DNA of 64,000 nucleotides, taken from the NCBI RefSeq assembly GCF_000422205.1, contig NZ_ATHV01000011.1:43193-107192 (forward strand), in the 5' to 3' direction. The notes beneath the pieces are model-generated. The model searched no databases. It was given only the letters and a program-made list of their open reading frames with translations, and was not told the DNA's origin. Numbering within the stretch: the stretch's first letter is position 1; each line of letters starts with the position of its first letter. Positions 26,328-38,668 of this stretch are shown piece by piece. Source of the DNA: Desulfovibrio sp. X2 (GTDB lineage Bacteria > Desulfobacterota > Desulfovibrionia > Desulfovibrionales > Desulfovibrionaceae). Made by a program: the position numbers and the translations under genes.

Positions 26328-28197
26328 GGGTCAGAGCGCTCCGCGCAGCGGCCTGACGCTGCTGCAGGTCCTCATCGTGGGCCTGTTCTGCGCCTTCGCC
26401 ATCCGCCTGTGGTATCTGCAGATCCACAAGGGCGAGTACTATGCCGAGAAGGCGCGGGACAACCGCCTGCGCCAGGAGGCCATGTACGCCCCGCGCGGGC
26501 TGATCCGCGACCGCGACGGCAAGCTCCTGGCCATGAACGAGCCCGCCTACGCCCTGGCCATCGTGCGCGAGGACGTGGACGACGTGGACGCGGCCCTGGA
26601 CCAGGTCGCGGAGTGGACCGGCATCCCGCGCGCCGAGCTGCAGCGGGTCTACGTCAAGGGCAAGCGGCGCACCAAGAGCTTCGAGCCCCTCATCCTGGCC
26701 ACGGACCTCTCCCCGGGGCTTCTCGCGCGCATCGAGGCCAACAGCCTGCGCTGGCCCGGCCTCGAGATCGTGGTCAAGCCCAAGCGCTACTACCCCGAGG
26801 GCGACATCCTGGCCCACGTGCTAGGCTACGTGGCCGAGGCCAACGAAGAGGAGCTCGAGAAGGATAAGGGGCTCGCCCTCGGCGACTCCGTGGGCAAGCG
26901 CGGCCTCGAGCTGACGCTCGAGCAGCGCCTGCGCGGCGTGAAGGGGCTTCGGCAGATCGAGGTCGACGCCTCGGGCCGCCAGCTGAGCTCCCTGGTGCTG
27001 CGCGACCCGCGCGCCGGCGCCGATCTCAAGCTGTCCATCGACCTCGAGCTGCAGAAGCGCATCAGCGAGACCATGGACAAGGACGGCCACGTGGGCGCGG
27101 TGGTGGTCATGGAGCCCTTCAGCGGCCAGGTCCTGGCCCTGGTTTCCAGGCCCTCCTTCGATCCCAACTCCTTCGTCGTGGGGCTCACGCCGGACGAGTG
27201 GGCCAAGCTGCGCGACGATCCCCGCCATCCCATGCAGAACCGCGCCACGCAGAGCGTCTATCCGCCGGGCTCGACCTTCAAGACCGTGACCGCTGCCGCG
27301 GCCCTGCACGACAACATGGTCGATCCCAAGAAGGCCATCTTCTGCTCGGGCTCCATCGCGCTGGGCAGTCACGTCTTCCGCTGCTGGAAGAAGGAGGGCC
27401 ACGGCTGGGTGGACCTCAGGCGCGGCCTGATCGAGTCCTGCGACGTCTATTTTTACGAGCTCGGCCAGCGCATCGGCGTGGACAGGATCGAGAGCTTCGC
27501 CAAGGCCGCGGGCTTCGGCAAGCCCACGGGCATCGACCTGCCCAACGAGAAGGCCGGGCTCATCCCGGGCCGGGAGTGGAAGTGGAAGCGCTTCCACGAG
27601 CGCTGGCAGGGCGGCGAGACCCTGAACATGGCCATCGGGCAGGGCTACACCCAGGTCACGCCCCTGCAGCTGGCCCGCTTCTACGCCTCGCTGGTCAACG
27701 GCGGCAAGATCGTGCAGCCCACGCTGCTCGACGAGGAGACGCCCAAGTATGCGGGCGACCTGCCCTTGACCTCCGCGCAGCAGGAGCTCCTGCTCTCGAC
27801 CATGCGCGAGACCGTGGACAGCCCGCACGGCACCTGCCGCAAACTGCGCACGGACGGCGCGGTCGTCGGCGGCAAGACGGGCACGGCCCAGGTGGTGCGC
27901 CTCAAGGAGGAGCAGCGCGGGGCCAAGACCTCGGAGATCGAATACCGCTTCCGCGACCACGCCTGGGTGGCCAGCTGGGGCATCAAGGACGGCCGCGCGG
28001 TCGTCATCGTCTGCATGATCGAGCACGGCGGCCACGGCGCGGACTCGTCCGTTCCCGTCGTCAGATCCATTTATGATTTCCTGTTCGCCCAGAACCACAT
28101 CGACGCCGAGCAGTGGCCCCACGTGGTCAATCCTGCCGACGACCTGCCCGTGAACAGGGTGGTGGCCAAGGGCGACCTCGGAGGAGGGCACTCGTGA
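26305..28197 (+). CDS. mrdA: Penicillin-binding protein 2 (elongation transpeptidase)
   Basis: The 630-residue transpeptidase cross-links peptidoglycan during cell elongation. It has an N-terminal TM helix (about 22-40), a pedestal/dimerisation domain to about 240, and a transpeptidase domain with STFK (catalytic Ser near 323), SCD near 380 and KTGT near 525. Its C terminus is about 40 residues beyond the domain and ends in a Gly/His stretch. It overlaps mreD upstream and rodA downstream. Confidence 0.96.
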   Translation: MHIELQPEGQSAPRSGLTLLQVLIVGLFCAFAIRLWYLQIHKGEYYAEKARDNRLRQEAMYAPRGLIRDRDGKLLAMNEPAYALAIVREDVDDVDAALDQVAEWTGIPRAELQRVYVKGKRRTKSFEPLILATDLSPGLLARIEANSLRWPGLEIVVKPKRYYPEGDILAHVLGYVAEANEEELEKDKGLALGDSVGKRGLELTLEQRLRGVKGLRQIEVDASGRQLSSLVLRDPRAGADLKLSIDLELQKRISETMDKDGHVGAVVVMEPFSGQVLALVSRPSFDPNSFVVGLTPDEWAKLRDDPRHPMQNRATQSVYPPGSTFKTVTAAAALHDNMVDPKKAIFCSGSIALGSHVFRCWKKEGHGWVDLRRGLIESCDVYFYELGQRIGVDRIESFAKAAGFGKPTGIDLPNEKAGLIPGREWKWKRFHERWQGGETLNMAIGQGYTQVTPLQLARFYASLVNGGKIVQPTLLDEETPKYAGDLPLTSAQQELLLSTMRETVDSPHGTCRKLRTDGAVVGGKTGTAQVVRLKEEQRGAKTSEIEYRFRDHAWVASWGIKDGRAVVIVCMIEHGGHGADSSVPVVRSIYDFLFAQNHIDAEQWPHVVNPADDLPVNRVVAKGDLGGGHS

Positions 28198-29309
28198 CCC
28201 CTATAGACCGCAGGCTCTTCCTGCACATCAACTGGGGCCTTCTGGCCCTCACGGCCGTGATCTACGCCATCGGCGTGCTGAACCTCTATTCCGCCTCGGG
28301 CATCCGGCTCGAGGGCGGCATCACGGTCTCGACCTTCTACCAGAAGCAGCTCGTCTGGGGCGCCCTGGGCCTTTGCTGCATGCTGGCCTTCATGCTCTTC
28401 GACTACCGCCACCTCAAGGTCGTGGCCTGGCCGCTGTACTGGGTCACGGTCCTCCTCCTGGTCTTCGTGCTCTTCATGGGCAAGATAGCCGGCGGCGCGC
28501 AGCGCTGGATCAACCTCGGGTTCATGAACTTCCAGCCGTCGGAGCTGGCCAAGATCAGCATCCTGCTCATAGGCGCGCGCATCCTGTCGCGCGAGTCAGG
28601 GGTCCTGAGCCTGAAGCAGCTCGTCTACATCCTGGCCGTGGGCATGCTGCCCGCGGTGCTGATCATCCTGCAGCCGGACCTCGGCTCGGGCCTCTCCGTG
28701 CTGCTCCTGCTCGGCGGCATCATTCTGTTTCGCGGCGTGCGCGGCGGCATCCTGAAGGCCGCAGCGGTCATCGCGCCGTGCACCCTGCCGCTCGGCTGGT
28801 TCGTGCTCAAGGACTACCAGAAGAAGCGCATCCTGACCTTCCTCGACCCGGCCAACGACCCGCTGGGCGCGGGCTACCACATCATCCAGTCGCAGATCGC
28901 CATCGGCTCCGGGCGGCTCACGGGCAAGGGCTTCCTGGCCGGTACGCAGAGCCAGCTGCGCTTCCTGCCCGAGAAGCACACGGACTTCGCCGTGGCCGTG
29001 TTCGGGGAGGAGTGGGGCTTCCTCGGCATGATCACCCTGGTGGCGCTCTTCTGCGCCTTCCTCTACCAGTTCTACATCGTGGCGCGCGAGGCCAAGGACC
29101 GTTTCGGGGCCTTTCTCTGCGCGGGCGTGTTCTTCTATTTCTTCTGGCAAATCCTCATCAATATGGGTATGGTACTGGGGCTCATGCCGGTCGTGGGAAT
29201 CCCGCTGCCCTTCGTCAGTTACGGCGGCAGCGCCCTGCTCGTGAACTACTGTCTGATCGGAATAGTCATGAACGTGTCCATGCGACGCTTCGTCTTCAAA
29301 CAGGCCTAA
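28194..29309 (+). CDS. rodA: RodA, SEDS peptidoglycan glycosyltransferase
   Basis: The 371-residue polytopic SEDS protein polymerises glycan strands together with PBP2. About ten TM helices are visible, with PSELAKISI near 115, QPDLGSGLS near 160 and the family motif GIPLPFVSYGGSALL near 335. The GTG start at 28194 overlaps the PBP2 stop and is preceded by GGAGGAGGG. Confidence 0.96.
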   Translation: MTPIDRRLFLHINWGLLALTAVIYAIGVLNLYSASGIRLEGGITVSTFYQKQLVWGALGLCCMLAFMLFDYRHLKVVAWPLYWVTVLLLVFVLFMGKIAGGAQRWINLGFMNFQPSELAKISILLIGARILSRESGVLSLKQLVYILAVGMLPAVLIILQPDLGSGLSVLLLLGGIILFRGVRGGILKAAAVIAPCTLPLGWFVLKDYQKKRILTFLDPANDPLGAGYHIIQSQIAIGSGRLTGKGFLAGTQSQLRFLPEKHTDFAVAVFGEEWGFLGMITLVALFCAFLYQFYIVAREAKDRFGAFLCAGVFFYFFWQILINMGMVLGLMPVVGIPLPFVSYGGSALLVNYCLIGIVMNVSMRRFVFKQA

Positions 29310-29323
29310 GGGGGCGGGGGCCC

Positions 29324-29695
29324 ATGCTCGGGAGAAAGAAAGAAATGTCCAAAGACGAGATAAACGCCTTTCTGGGCGCGGGCACCGCGTACCAGGGCAA
29401 GCTCCATTTCCAGGGTTCCGTGCGCATCGACGGCGTGTTCCACGGCGAAGTGACCTCGGACGGAACGCTGGTGGTCGGCCAGGAGGCCGACGTGCAGGGG
29501 CAGATCCACGTGGGCCAGCTGGTGCTCTCCGGCCGCATGACCGGCGAGGTGCACGCGCGCGAGAAGGTCGTGCTGCACAAGACCGCCAACCTGCAGGGCA
29601 GCCTCTACAGCCCGGTGCTGGTCATCGACGAGGGCGCGGTGGTCGAAGGCACCATCACCATGCACGGCGAGCCCGAACCCGTCCCGGCCGAATAA
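29324..29695 (+). CDS. Bactofilin
   Basis: The 123-residue protein is a bactofilin (DUF583): a small beta-helical polymer-forming scaffold with repeated G-x-hydrophobic turns (FQGSVRIDGVFHGEV, SGRMTGEVHA). Such proteins often organise wall enzymes, fitting its place 14 bases after rodA. An alternative ATG at 29345, with a purine-rich GGAGAAAG stretch before it, would remove seven basic residues. Confidence 0.9.
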   Translation: MLGRKKEMSKDEINAFLGAGTAYQGKLHFQGSVRIDGVFHGEVTSDGTLVVGQEADVQGQIHVGQLVLSGRMTGEVHAREKVVLHKTANLQGSLYSPVLVIDEGAVVEGTITMHGEPEPVPAE

Positions 29696-29784
29696 TCGTC
29701 GCCCGCGTCCGTGGGCGGCATCCCCCATCTTCATCGCCGCGGCGCCCCTCCTGTCCGGGCGTCGCGCCGCCACCCCCCGAAAGC

Positions 29785-29813
29785 CCCCCCCGTGCGCATC
29801 TCGCACAGGGGTT
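29785..29813 (+). terminator. Possible weak terminator after bactofilin gene
   Basis: A stem formed by CCCC/GGGG and TGCG/CGCA arms around CATCT is followed by GTTTCT. The T run is short, so efficiency is doubtful. Confidence 0.35.
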
Positions 29814-29898
29814 TCTGCCCAATGCGTGAAAAACCGCACAAAAGGCGCCGGACCTCGGTTCCGTGGGCGTGAACAGTAGCTTTCCGGGCAAAAAGCCT

Positions 29899-29927
29899 TT
29901 GACACGCCATTTCAAATCACGTAAAGG
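29899..29927 (+). promoter_or_regulatory. Promoter of the ATP synthase operon
   Basis: A perfect TTGACA (29899-29904) is followed after 17 bases by TAAAGG (29922-29927), a sigma-70-type promoter. Transcription would begin around 29934, about 40 bases before the first gene. Confidence 0.65.
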
Positions 29928-29973
29928 CCGTCTGTCCTTGAACCAAAATTCACAACCTTTCCCGGGGGCGCGC

Positions 29974-30390
29974 ATGATAGATATCGACTATACTATCTTC
30001 ATTCAGCTTGCGAACTTCCTGATCATGTGGTTCCTGCTGAACCAGATCCTCTTGAAGCCCATCCGGGGCATCATCAAGAAGCGCGCCGAGCACATGTCCA
30101 GTGAGCTCGACGCCATCACGACCTTCGGCAACAACGCCACCAAGAAGCTTGCGGATTACGAGTCCGCTCTTGCCCAGGCGCGCGCGGCGGGCGCGGCCGA
30201 GCGGGAGCAGCTGAAGACCCAGGCGCACGACCGCGAGCAGGAACTGATCGCGGCCGCGCAGAAGGACGCTTCGGCCACACTCGGTGCCGCGCGCAGCGAA
30301 ACCGCCGCGCAGGCCAAGACCGTCATGGACACGCTCGGCAAGGACGTGAGCCGCATGGCGGGCCAGGTCACGGCCAAGATCCTCGGCTAG
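29974..30390 (+). CDS. atpF': F0F1 ATP synthase subunit b'
   Basis: The 138-residue peripheral-stalk subunit has a single N-terminal membrane helix (about 7-25) and a long charged helix. Paired b' and b genes occur in cyanobacteria and some Proteobacteria, including Desulfovibrio. The ATG at 29974 (MIDIDYTIFIQLANF) matches the family; an upstream in-frame start at 29863 would add 37 residues covering the promoter. Confidence 0.9.
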   Translation: MIDIDYTIFIQLANFLIMWFLLNQILLKPIRGIIKKRAEHMSSELDAITTFGNNATKKLADYESALAQARAAGAAEREQLKTQAHDREQELIAAAQKDASATLGAARSETAAQAKTVMDTLGKDVSRMAGQVTAKILG

Positions 30391-30410
30391 GAACGCGGGA
30401 GGGAGATAAC

Positions 30411-31001
30411 GTGAAACGGACACTCAAGATTGCCGCCTACGCGGCAGCGATGGTGCTCCTGGCCTGCGCGGTGGCTTACGCCAACGAGGCTGCGGGCCAT
30501 GCGGCGGAACACGGTGCAGAGGGGCTGCCGTGGAAGAACTTCGGGCTTCGGGTGCTGAACTTCGTCATCGTGGTGGGCATCATCTGGAAGTTCGCGGGCA
30601 AGGCCATCGGCGACTTCTTCAGGGGCCGCCAGGACAAGATCCGTCAGGATCTGAGCGACCTTGAGACCCGGCGTCGCGACGCCGAGGCCAAGCTCAAGGA
30701 CGTGGAGAAGGGCATCGCCAACCTGGAGACGGAGAAGGCCAAGATCCTGGCCGACGCCCGCGCCCAGGGCGAGGCCATGAAGGCCGGCATCGTGGCCGAG
30801 GCCGAGAAGAAGGCCGAGCAGATCAAGACCGCGGCCGAGACCGCCGCGGTCGCCGAGCGCAAGGCCATGGTCGACCAGATCCGTTCCGAGGTTGCGGATA
30901 TGGTGGTCGAGGCCGCCGAGGCCATGATCAAGGAGAAGCTCACGGCAGAGGACCATCAGAAGCTCGTGGACAAATACATAACCAAGGTGGTGCTCAATTG
31001 A
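30411..31001 (+). CDS. atpF: F0F1 ATP synthase subunit b
   Basis: The 196-residue stalk subunit starts with GTG after GGAGGGAG. It has a signal-like hydrophobic segment at about 5-23, then a membrane helix at about 42-60 and a long coiled-coil stator helix. The extra N-terminal hydrophobic stretch (ending near AYANE) resembles a cleavable leader, unusual for b subunits generally though seen in related genomes. It overlaps atpH by 4 bases. Confidence 0.93.
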   Translation: MKRTLKIAAYAAAMVLLACAVAYANEAAGHAAEHGAEGLPWKNFGLRVLNFVIVVGIIWKFAGKAIGDFFRGRQDKIRQDLSDLETRRRDAEAKLKDVEKGIANLETEKAKILADARAQGEAMKAGIVAEAEKKAEQIKTAAETAAVAERKAMVDQIRSEVADMVVEAAEAMIKEKLTAEDHQKLVDKYITKVVLN

Positions 31002-31549
31002 CCGACAACATCATTGCCCGGAGATACGCCAAGGCGTTGTTCTCCCTGGGCCTTGAAAAGGGCGGTGATGAGCTCGCCGCCTACGGCAAGGACCTGGCCG
31101 CGTTGGCCGAGATCCTGAAGGGCTCCCCCGAGGCTCTGAAGGTCTTCAGGAATCCCATCTTCGGCGCCCAGGACAAGAAGGTCGTCATCGGCAAGATGAT
31201 GGACAAGCTGGCCGTGGGGCAGATGGTCCGCAACTTCTGCCTGCTCCTGGCGGACAAGGACAGGCTGGGCTACCTGCCGCAGATTCAGGTCGTGTTCGCG
31301 GAACTCCTCGATGCGCACCAGGGCGTCCTGCGCGGCAGCCTGGTGACCGCCGTGGAAGTCCCGGACGCACGGAAAGAGGCCATCAAGCAGCAGCTGGAAA
31401 GCCAGGCCAAGGCCAAGCTCGTGCTCGGGTACGAAATCGACCCGGGAATTCTTGGCGGAGTGGTTCTGAAGGTTGGCGACAAGGTGTTGGACGCGAGCTT
31501 GCGCGCGCAACTTTCCATGCTCAAGGAACAAATCATAAGGGGTGAGTAG
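30998..31549 (+). CDS. atpH: F0F1 ATP synthase subunit delta
   Basis: The 183-residue OSCP/delta subunit connects F1 to the peripheral stalk. The family start [14 protein letters not shown] and the C-terminal [19 protein letters not shown] are clear. It begins with TTG at 30998, inside the end of atpF, showing tight coupling. Confidence 0.95.
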   Translation: MTDNIIARRYAKALFSLGLEKGGDELAAYGKDLAALAEILKGSPEALKVFRNPIFGAQDKKVVIGKMMDKLAVGQMVRNFCLLLADKDRLGYLPQIQVVFAELLDAHQGVLRGSLVTAVEVPDARKEAIKQQLESQAKAKLVLGYEIDPGILGGVVLKVGDKVLDASLRAQLSMLKEQIIRGE

Positions 31550-31553
31550 GGCC

Positions 31554-33062
<1,509 letters not shown>

Positions 33063-33076
33063 GCGGGGTATGCATC

Positions 33077-33949
33077 ATGCCGTCGCTTAAGGACGTCAAA
33101 AACAAGATCAACGCGGTCAAGAAGACGAAGCAGATCACCAAGGCCATGAACATGGTGGCCTCGGCCAAGCTTCGTAACGCCCAGAGCCGCATCGAGCGCT
33201 TCCGGCCCTACGCTGAGAAGTTCTACGAGATGCTGGGCGACCTGGCCGCGGGAGCGGACCCGAGCGTGCATCCGCTGCTCGAGCGTCGCGAAGAGGTGAA
33301 GACCGTGGGCATCCTGGTCGTCTCCTCGGATCGCGGGCTTTGCGGCAGCTTCAATACCAACCTGAGTCAGACCGCCCGCAAGCTCGCTGACGAGAAGAAG
33401 GCGGAAGGAAAGACGGTCAAGCTGTACTGCGTCGGCAAGAAGGCGCGCGATTTCTTCCGCAGGCGCGGATACGACATCGCTATGGCCCTCGGCGACAAGA
33501 TGAACAGCTTCGACTTCAGCCTGGCCAACCAGCTCGGCCTGGAGGTCATCGGCGCGTACATGAGGGGCGAGCTCGACGAAGTCCACCTGGTCTTCGGAGA
33601 GTTCTTCTCCATCGCCCGGCAGGTTCCCCATGCCATGGCCATCCTGCCGATGCAGGGCGCCACGGAAGGAGAGTCCAAGGGATCCTCGGTGGAGTACATC
33701 TATGAACCTTCGGTGGAAGGCCTGCTGGCGGAGCTCCTGCCCCGCTTCATCAAGGTCCAGATCTACCGCGGGCTGCTCGATACCTCGTGCAGCGAGCACG
33801 CCGCACGCATGTCGGCTATGGATAACGCCACCAAAAACTGCGACGACATGATCGGGTCGCTCACGCTGGCCTACAACAAGGCCCGCCAGGCGACCATCAC
33901 CAAGGAACTCATGGACATCGTCGGCGGCGCCGAGGCGCTGAAAGGATAA
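33077..33949 (+). CDS. atpG: F0F1 ATP synthase subunit gamma
   Basis: The 290-residue rotor shaft subunit has the conserved N terminus (VKNKINAVKKTKQITKAMNMVA) and C terminus (YNKARQATITKELMDIVGGAEAL) that form its coiled coil. It lies between alpha and beta as usual. Confidence 0.97.
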   Translation: MPSLKDVKNKINAVKKTKQITKAMNMVASAKLRNAQSRIERFRPYAEKFYEMLGDLAAGADPSVHPLLERREEVKTVGILVVSSDRGLCGSFNTNLSQTARKLADEKKAEGKTVKLYCVGKKARDFFRRRGYDIAMALGDKMNSFDFSLANQLGLEVIGAYMRGELDEVHLVFGEFFSIARQVPHAMAILPMQGATEGESKGSSVEYIYEPSVEGLLAELLPRFIKVQIYRGLLDTSCSEHAARMSAMDNATKNCDDMIGSLTLAYNKARQATITKELMDIVGGAEALKG

Positions 33950-35368
<1,419 letters not shown>

Positions 35369-35377
35369 GGTAGCGCC

Positions 35378-35803
35378 ATGGCCCAGATCCATCTCGAAAT
35401 CGTCACCCCGGACCGTAAGGTGCTCTCGCAGCCCGTGGACTACGTGGGTGCGCCGGGCATCGAAGGCGAGTTCGGCATCATGGCCAACCACGTGCCCTTC
35501 CTCTCGGCTTTGGGCATCGGCAACCTCTATTACAAGGAAAACGGCAAGTACTACTACGTCTTCGTGGCGGGTGGCTTTGCCGAGGTGAACAACAACAAGG
35601 TCACCATCCTTGCCGAGGTCGCCGAGCGCGCCGCGGAGATCGACGTCTCCCGCGCCCGCATCGCCAAGGAGCGGGCCGAGGAACGGCTCCGCATCCAGAA
35701 AGAGGAGATGGACTTCGCCCGGGCCCGGGCCGCGCTGCAGCGCTCCCTGGCCCGCATGCGCTGCCGCTCCTCCGCCGAAACGGCCGGTACGTGCACCATG
35801 TAG
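35378..35803 (+). CDS. atpC: F0F1 ATP synthase subunit epsilon
   Basis: The 141-residue rotor subunit has the N-terminal beta sandwich ([36 protein letters not shown]) and the C-terminal helical hairpin. It ends the operon and is followed by a strong terminator. The C-terminal tail contains two Cys residues. Confidence 0.95.
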   Translation: MAQIHLEIVTPDRKVLSQPVDYVGAPGIEGEFGIMANHVPFLSALGIGNLYYKENGKYYYVFVAGGFAEVNNNKVTILAEVAERAAEIDVSRARIAKERAEERLRIQKEEMDFARARAALQRSLARMRCRSSAETAGTCTM

Positions 35804-35843
35804 CGTGATCCGTCCCCCGGGACGGAGAATGAGACCCTGACAG

Positions 35844-35874
35844 GCGGGCCTCCCTCGAGAGGCCCGCTTTTTTT
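35844..35874 (+). terminator. Terminator of the ATP synthase operon
   Basis: A perfect 9-bp stem, GCGGGCCTC (35844-35852) with GAGGCCCGC (35859-35867), is followed by seven T residues. Confidence 0.92.
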
Positions 35875-36066
35875 GCGCCATAACGCTCCCGGCGGTTCGA
35901 GCTGCAAAGTGGAGGCGGGTCCTGCGGAAGCTGCAGGACAGGTGAGGGGCGCCAAGCGTCCTCGAGTGCAGGACGGACAGAAATGCTGCCGGGATGCACG
36001 GCCCTGGCCTCGTGCGGACGGCCCGGACCGCTTCCGGCCTTCCGTGCAGCGTACGTCTTCAGCCGG

Positions 36067-36103
36067 AAACGAAAAGGGCCCGGGTCGACGTCGACCCGGG
36101 CCC
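36067..36103 (-). terminator. Terminator of the chemoreceptor at 36136
   Basis: The segment 36076-36103 is a perfect 28-base palindrome without a separate loop. On the minus strand it is followed by TTTTCGTTT. It ends transcription of the chemoreceptor gene coming from the right. The rest of 35804-36135 holds no convincing gene. Confidence 0.8.
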
Positions 36104-36135
36104 TGGTTCATTTTCCCGTGCTGCCGAGGATGCGC

Positions 36136-38460
36136 CTACTGCCCCTTGAGCGCGTCCATGAGGGTGTTCAGCTCCTGGGCCAGGCGCGCGAGGTCGGACA
36201 CGGCCTCGGCGGACTGCTCCATGGCCTGGGCCGTCTCCGCGGCGATGCGGTTGACCGACTCCGTGCCCCGGCTGATCTCCGCGCTGGCCGCGGACTGCTG
36301 CTCGCTGGCCGTGGCGATGCCGCGCACCTGGTCCGCCGTCTGCACGACCATGGTCTGGATCTCCTCCAGCGCGCTGCCGGAGAGTCTGGCCCGTTCCGTG
36401 CCCTGGTCCACGGCCTTGGCCATGTCCTCGGTGCCCGCGATGGATTCGCGCGCGCTGCGCTGGATGGCCCCGATGGCCTGGGTGACCTCCTTGGTGGCCT
36501 GCATGGTCTTCTCGGCGAGCTTCCTGACCTCGTCCGCGACCACAGCGAAGCCCCGGCCCGCGTCGCCTGCGCGCGCGGCCTCGATGGCCGCGTTCAGGGC
36601 CAGGAGGTTGGTCTGGTCCGCGATGTCGGAGATCACGTCGAGCACCCGGCCGATGTCCTGGGCCTGGCCGCCGAGCTCGGCCATGTCCGCGCCGAGCTTG
36701 CCTGCCTTGTCCTTGATCGTGCCGATGGCGCCGATCACGTCGCGCACGATGGCCGCGCCCTGGTCGGCCTTGGTGCGCGCGCCGTCGGCCAGCTCCGCGG
36801 CCTGGCCCGCGTTCTTGGCCACCTCGAGGACCGTGGCGTTCATCTCCTCCATGGCCGTGGCGGTCTCGTCGGTCATGCGGCGTTGTTCGTCCGCGCCCCG
36901 GCTGGCCTGCTCCACCTGGGCGGAGAGCTCCTCCGAGGCCGAGGCCACCTGATCGGAGATCTGGGCCGCGTCGCGCGCCACAGCGGCGATGCGCTCGTTC
37001 TGCGCCTCGACCTGCTTCTGCTGCGCCCTAAGCTCGGTGAGGTCGGAGAAGACGCCGAACCCGCCGAGCGTGTTGCCGTCCAGGTCGTAGAGCGGGGCCG
37101 TGTCGATCTGCGCAAAGCGCAAGGTTCCCTTGCGTCCCTTGACCTCGGTCAGGGTGCCGATGACCGGGCGCTTCTCGCGCATGGCCCGGCCGATGAGCGT
37201 ATCGCGCCCCTTCTCGCCGTAGAAGAACTCGGCCAAGTCGCGGCCCTGGTACGCGTCGGGCTGCTCGTCGAACTCGAGGAAGTTCAGGATGGCCTGGTTG
37301 ACGAAGAGGATCTTCTGGTCGTTGTCCACGACCACGCAGGGCATGGTCAGCCCGTCAAGGAGGCCCTGGCTGAAGCCCAGCCGCTTCTTGAGCTCGAGGA
37401 CCATTGACCGCACGTTCTCGGCGAGATCCTTCAGCTCGTAGCGGTAGGTGCCGCTGAGCGCGGCCTGGAAGTCGCCTCCGGAGACCGCCGCGGTGAAGGT
37501 CTCGATGTTCTGCACCGGGCGGACGATGAGCTTGCGCGAGATGATGAAGATGATGGCCATGAGCACCAGGATGGTGCAGATGCCCACCACCACGAGGACG
37601 TTGCGCTGCTCGTTCGCGAGCTGGGTCATCTCCGAGACGTAGGTGGTCATGGCCACGGTCCAGCCGGTCTCGGGCACGCGGACGAAGGCCATGAACTTCT
37701 GCTCGCCCCGCCAGGGATAGAACAGGGAGCCGTTCTTCATCTGCAGGGCCTGCCTGATGAACTCCTGGTCGCCGAAGTTCTTGAGGATCGTGCTCTTGTC
37801 CTGGCCGTGGGCGATGAAGACGCCGTTCTCGTCGAAGGCGAAGGCGTAGCCGCGCTTGCCGAAGTGCAGTGTGTCGATGAAATGCTCCGTGAACACGTCC
37901 CAGCGGGGGAAGACGCCCACGCCGCCCACGAGCTTGCCCGTGGCGTCGTGCACCGCGGCGCTCACGCCGAAGATGAGCATCTCCTTGTCCGCGCTCTTGG
38001 CCTTGAGGATGGTGCGGCTGCAGTACGACTCCTGCCCGGCGAGGATGGCCTTGACGTAGTCGCGGTCGGAACGGTCGGCACCGGCCATGTTCTTGCCGAG
38101 CGCGTTGTAGCCTGCCACGACTTTGCCGTGCAGGTCGAAGGCGAACATGGCCCAGTAGTCCGGGTAGGCCTTGATGAAGCTGGCGAAGCGCTCATCGGCG
38201 CGGGACGGGTCGCCGGTCTCGAAGGCGCTGATGATGGCCGCTTGGCCCGCGAGGCTCACGACCATGCTGCGGCTGTAGTCGAGATACTGCTTGAGGGCGG
38301 TGGCGGAGAGGTCGGCCTGGGTGGTCACGGCCTGGCGAGAGGTCTCGAGCGCCATGGTGTTGGACGATCGTGTAACGTAAAGTCCCATTCCCGCGATGGC
38401 CACGATGACTGCCAGGGAAACCGAGACGACGAGAACCGAGCCTATGCTGCGTTTGAACAT
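36136..38460 (-). CDS. Methyl-accepting chemotaxis protein with dCache and PAS domains
   Basis: The 774-residue chemoreceptor has a TM helix at about 8-28, a large periplasmic double-Cache domain (about 35-285, with [19 protein letters not shown] near 60), TM2 at about 287-307, HAMP, a PAS domain (about 375-490) and a signalling domain with its tip near 610-650. The ATG at 38460 has GAAGGAG upstream; the frame reaches back to 38487. It is divergent from the ZnuA-like gene and has its own promoter and palindromic terminator. The ligand is unknown; dCache domains often bind amino or carboxylic acids. Confidence 0.93.
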   Translation of the reverse strand: MFKRSIGSVLVVSVSLAVIVAIAGMGLYVTRSSNTMALETSRQAVTTQADLSATALKQYLDYSRSMVVSLAGQAAIISAFETGDPSRADERFASFIKAYPDYWAMFAFDLHGKVVAGYNALGKNMAGADRSDRDYVKAILAGQESYCSRTILKAKSADKEMLIFGVSAAVHDATGKLVGGVGVFPRWDVFTEHFIDTLHFGKRGYAFAFDENGVFIAHGQDKSTILKNFGDQEFIRQALQMKNGSLFYPWRGEQKFMAFVRVPETGWTVAMTTYVSEMTQLANEQRNVLVVVGICTILVLMAIIFIISRKLIVRPVQNIETFTAAVSGGDFQAALSGTYRYELKDLAENVRSMVLELKKRLGFSQGLLDGLTMPCVVVDNDQKILFVNQAILNFLEFDEQPDAYQGRDLAEFFYGEKGRDTLIGRAMREKRPVIGTLTEVKGRKGTLRFAQIDTAPLYDLDGNTLGGFGVFSDLTELRAQQKQVEAQNERIAAVARDAAQISDQVASASEELSAQVEQASRGADEQRRMTDETATAMEEMNATVLEVAKNAGQAAELADGARTKADQGAAIVRDVIGAIGTIKDKAGKLGADMAELGGQAQDIGRVLDVISDIADQTNLLALNAAIEAARAGDAGRGFAVVADEVRKLAEKTMQATKEVTQAIGAIQRSARESIAGTEDMAKAVDQGTERARLSGSALEEIQTMVVQTADQVRGIATASEQQSAASAEISRGTESVNRIAAETAQAMEQSAEAVSDLARLAQELNTLMDALKGQ

Positions 38461-38495
38461 GGCGACTCCTTCGCGGTAAGAGGACATGCCTCGCC

Positions 38496-38524
38496 AAGAT
38501 TATGCTCACAATGTAAATGGTCAA
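38496..38524 (-). promoter_or_regulatory. Promoter of the chemoreceptor at 36136
   Basis: On the minus strand TTGACC (38524-38519) is followed after 17 bases by AATCTT, with an overlapping CATAAT. The surrounding 50 bases are AT-rich, unusual here, and lie about 40 bases before the start codon. Confidence 0.5.
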
Positions 38525-38668
38525 CAATTATATTACGTAAGACAGAAGGAAAAGGAAACCCCGGGTATCGGCCCCGCGAAGAGAGAGGCCGGGAGGGGGG
38601 CGAGCGGTCTTGACGCGGGGATGCGCGGGGCATAGACGGCCCAATCAGGCAACCCTCGGGAGGTCCGC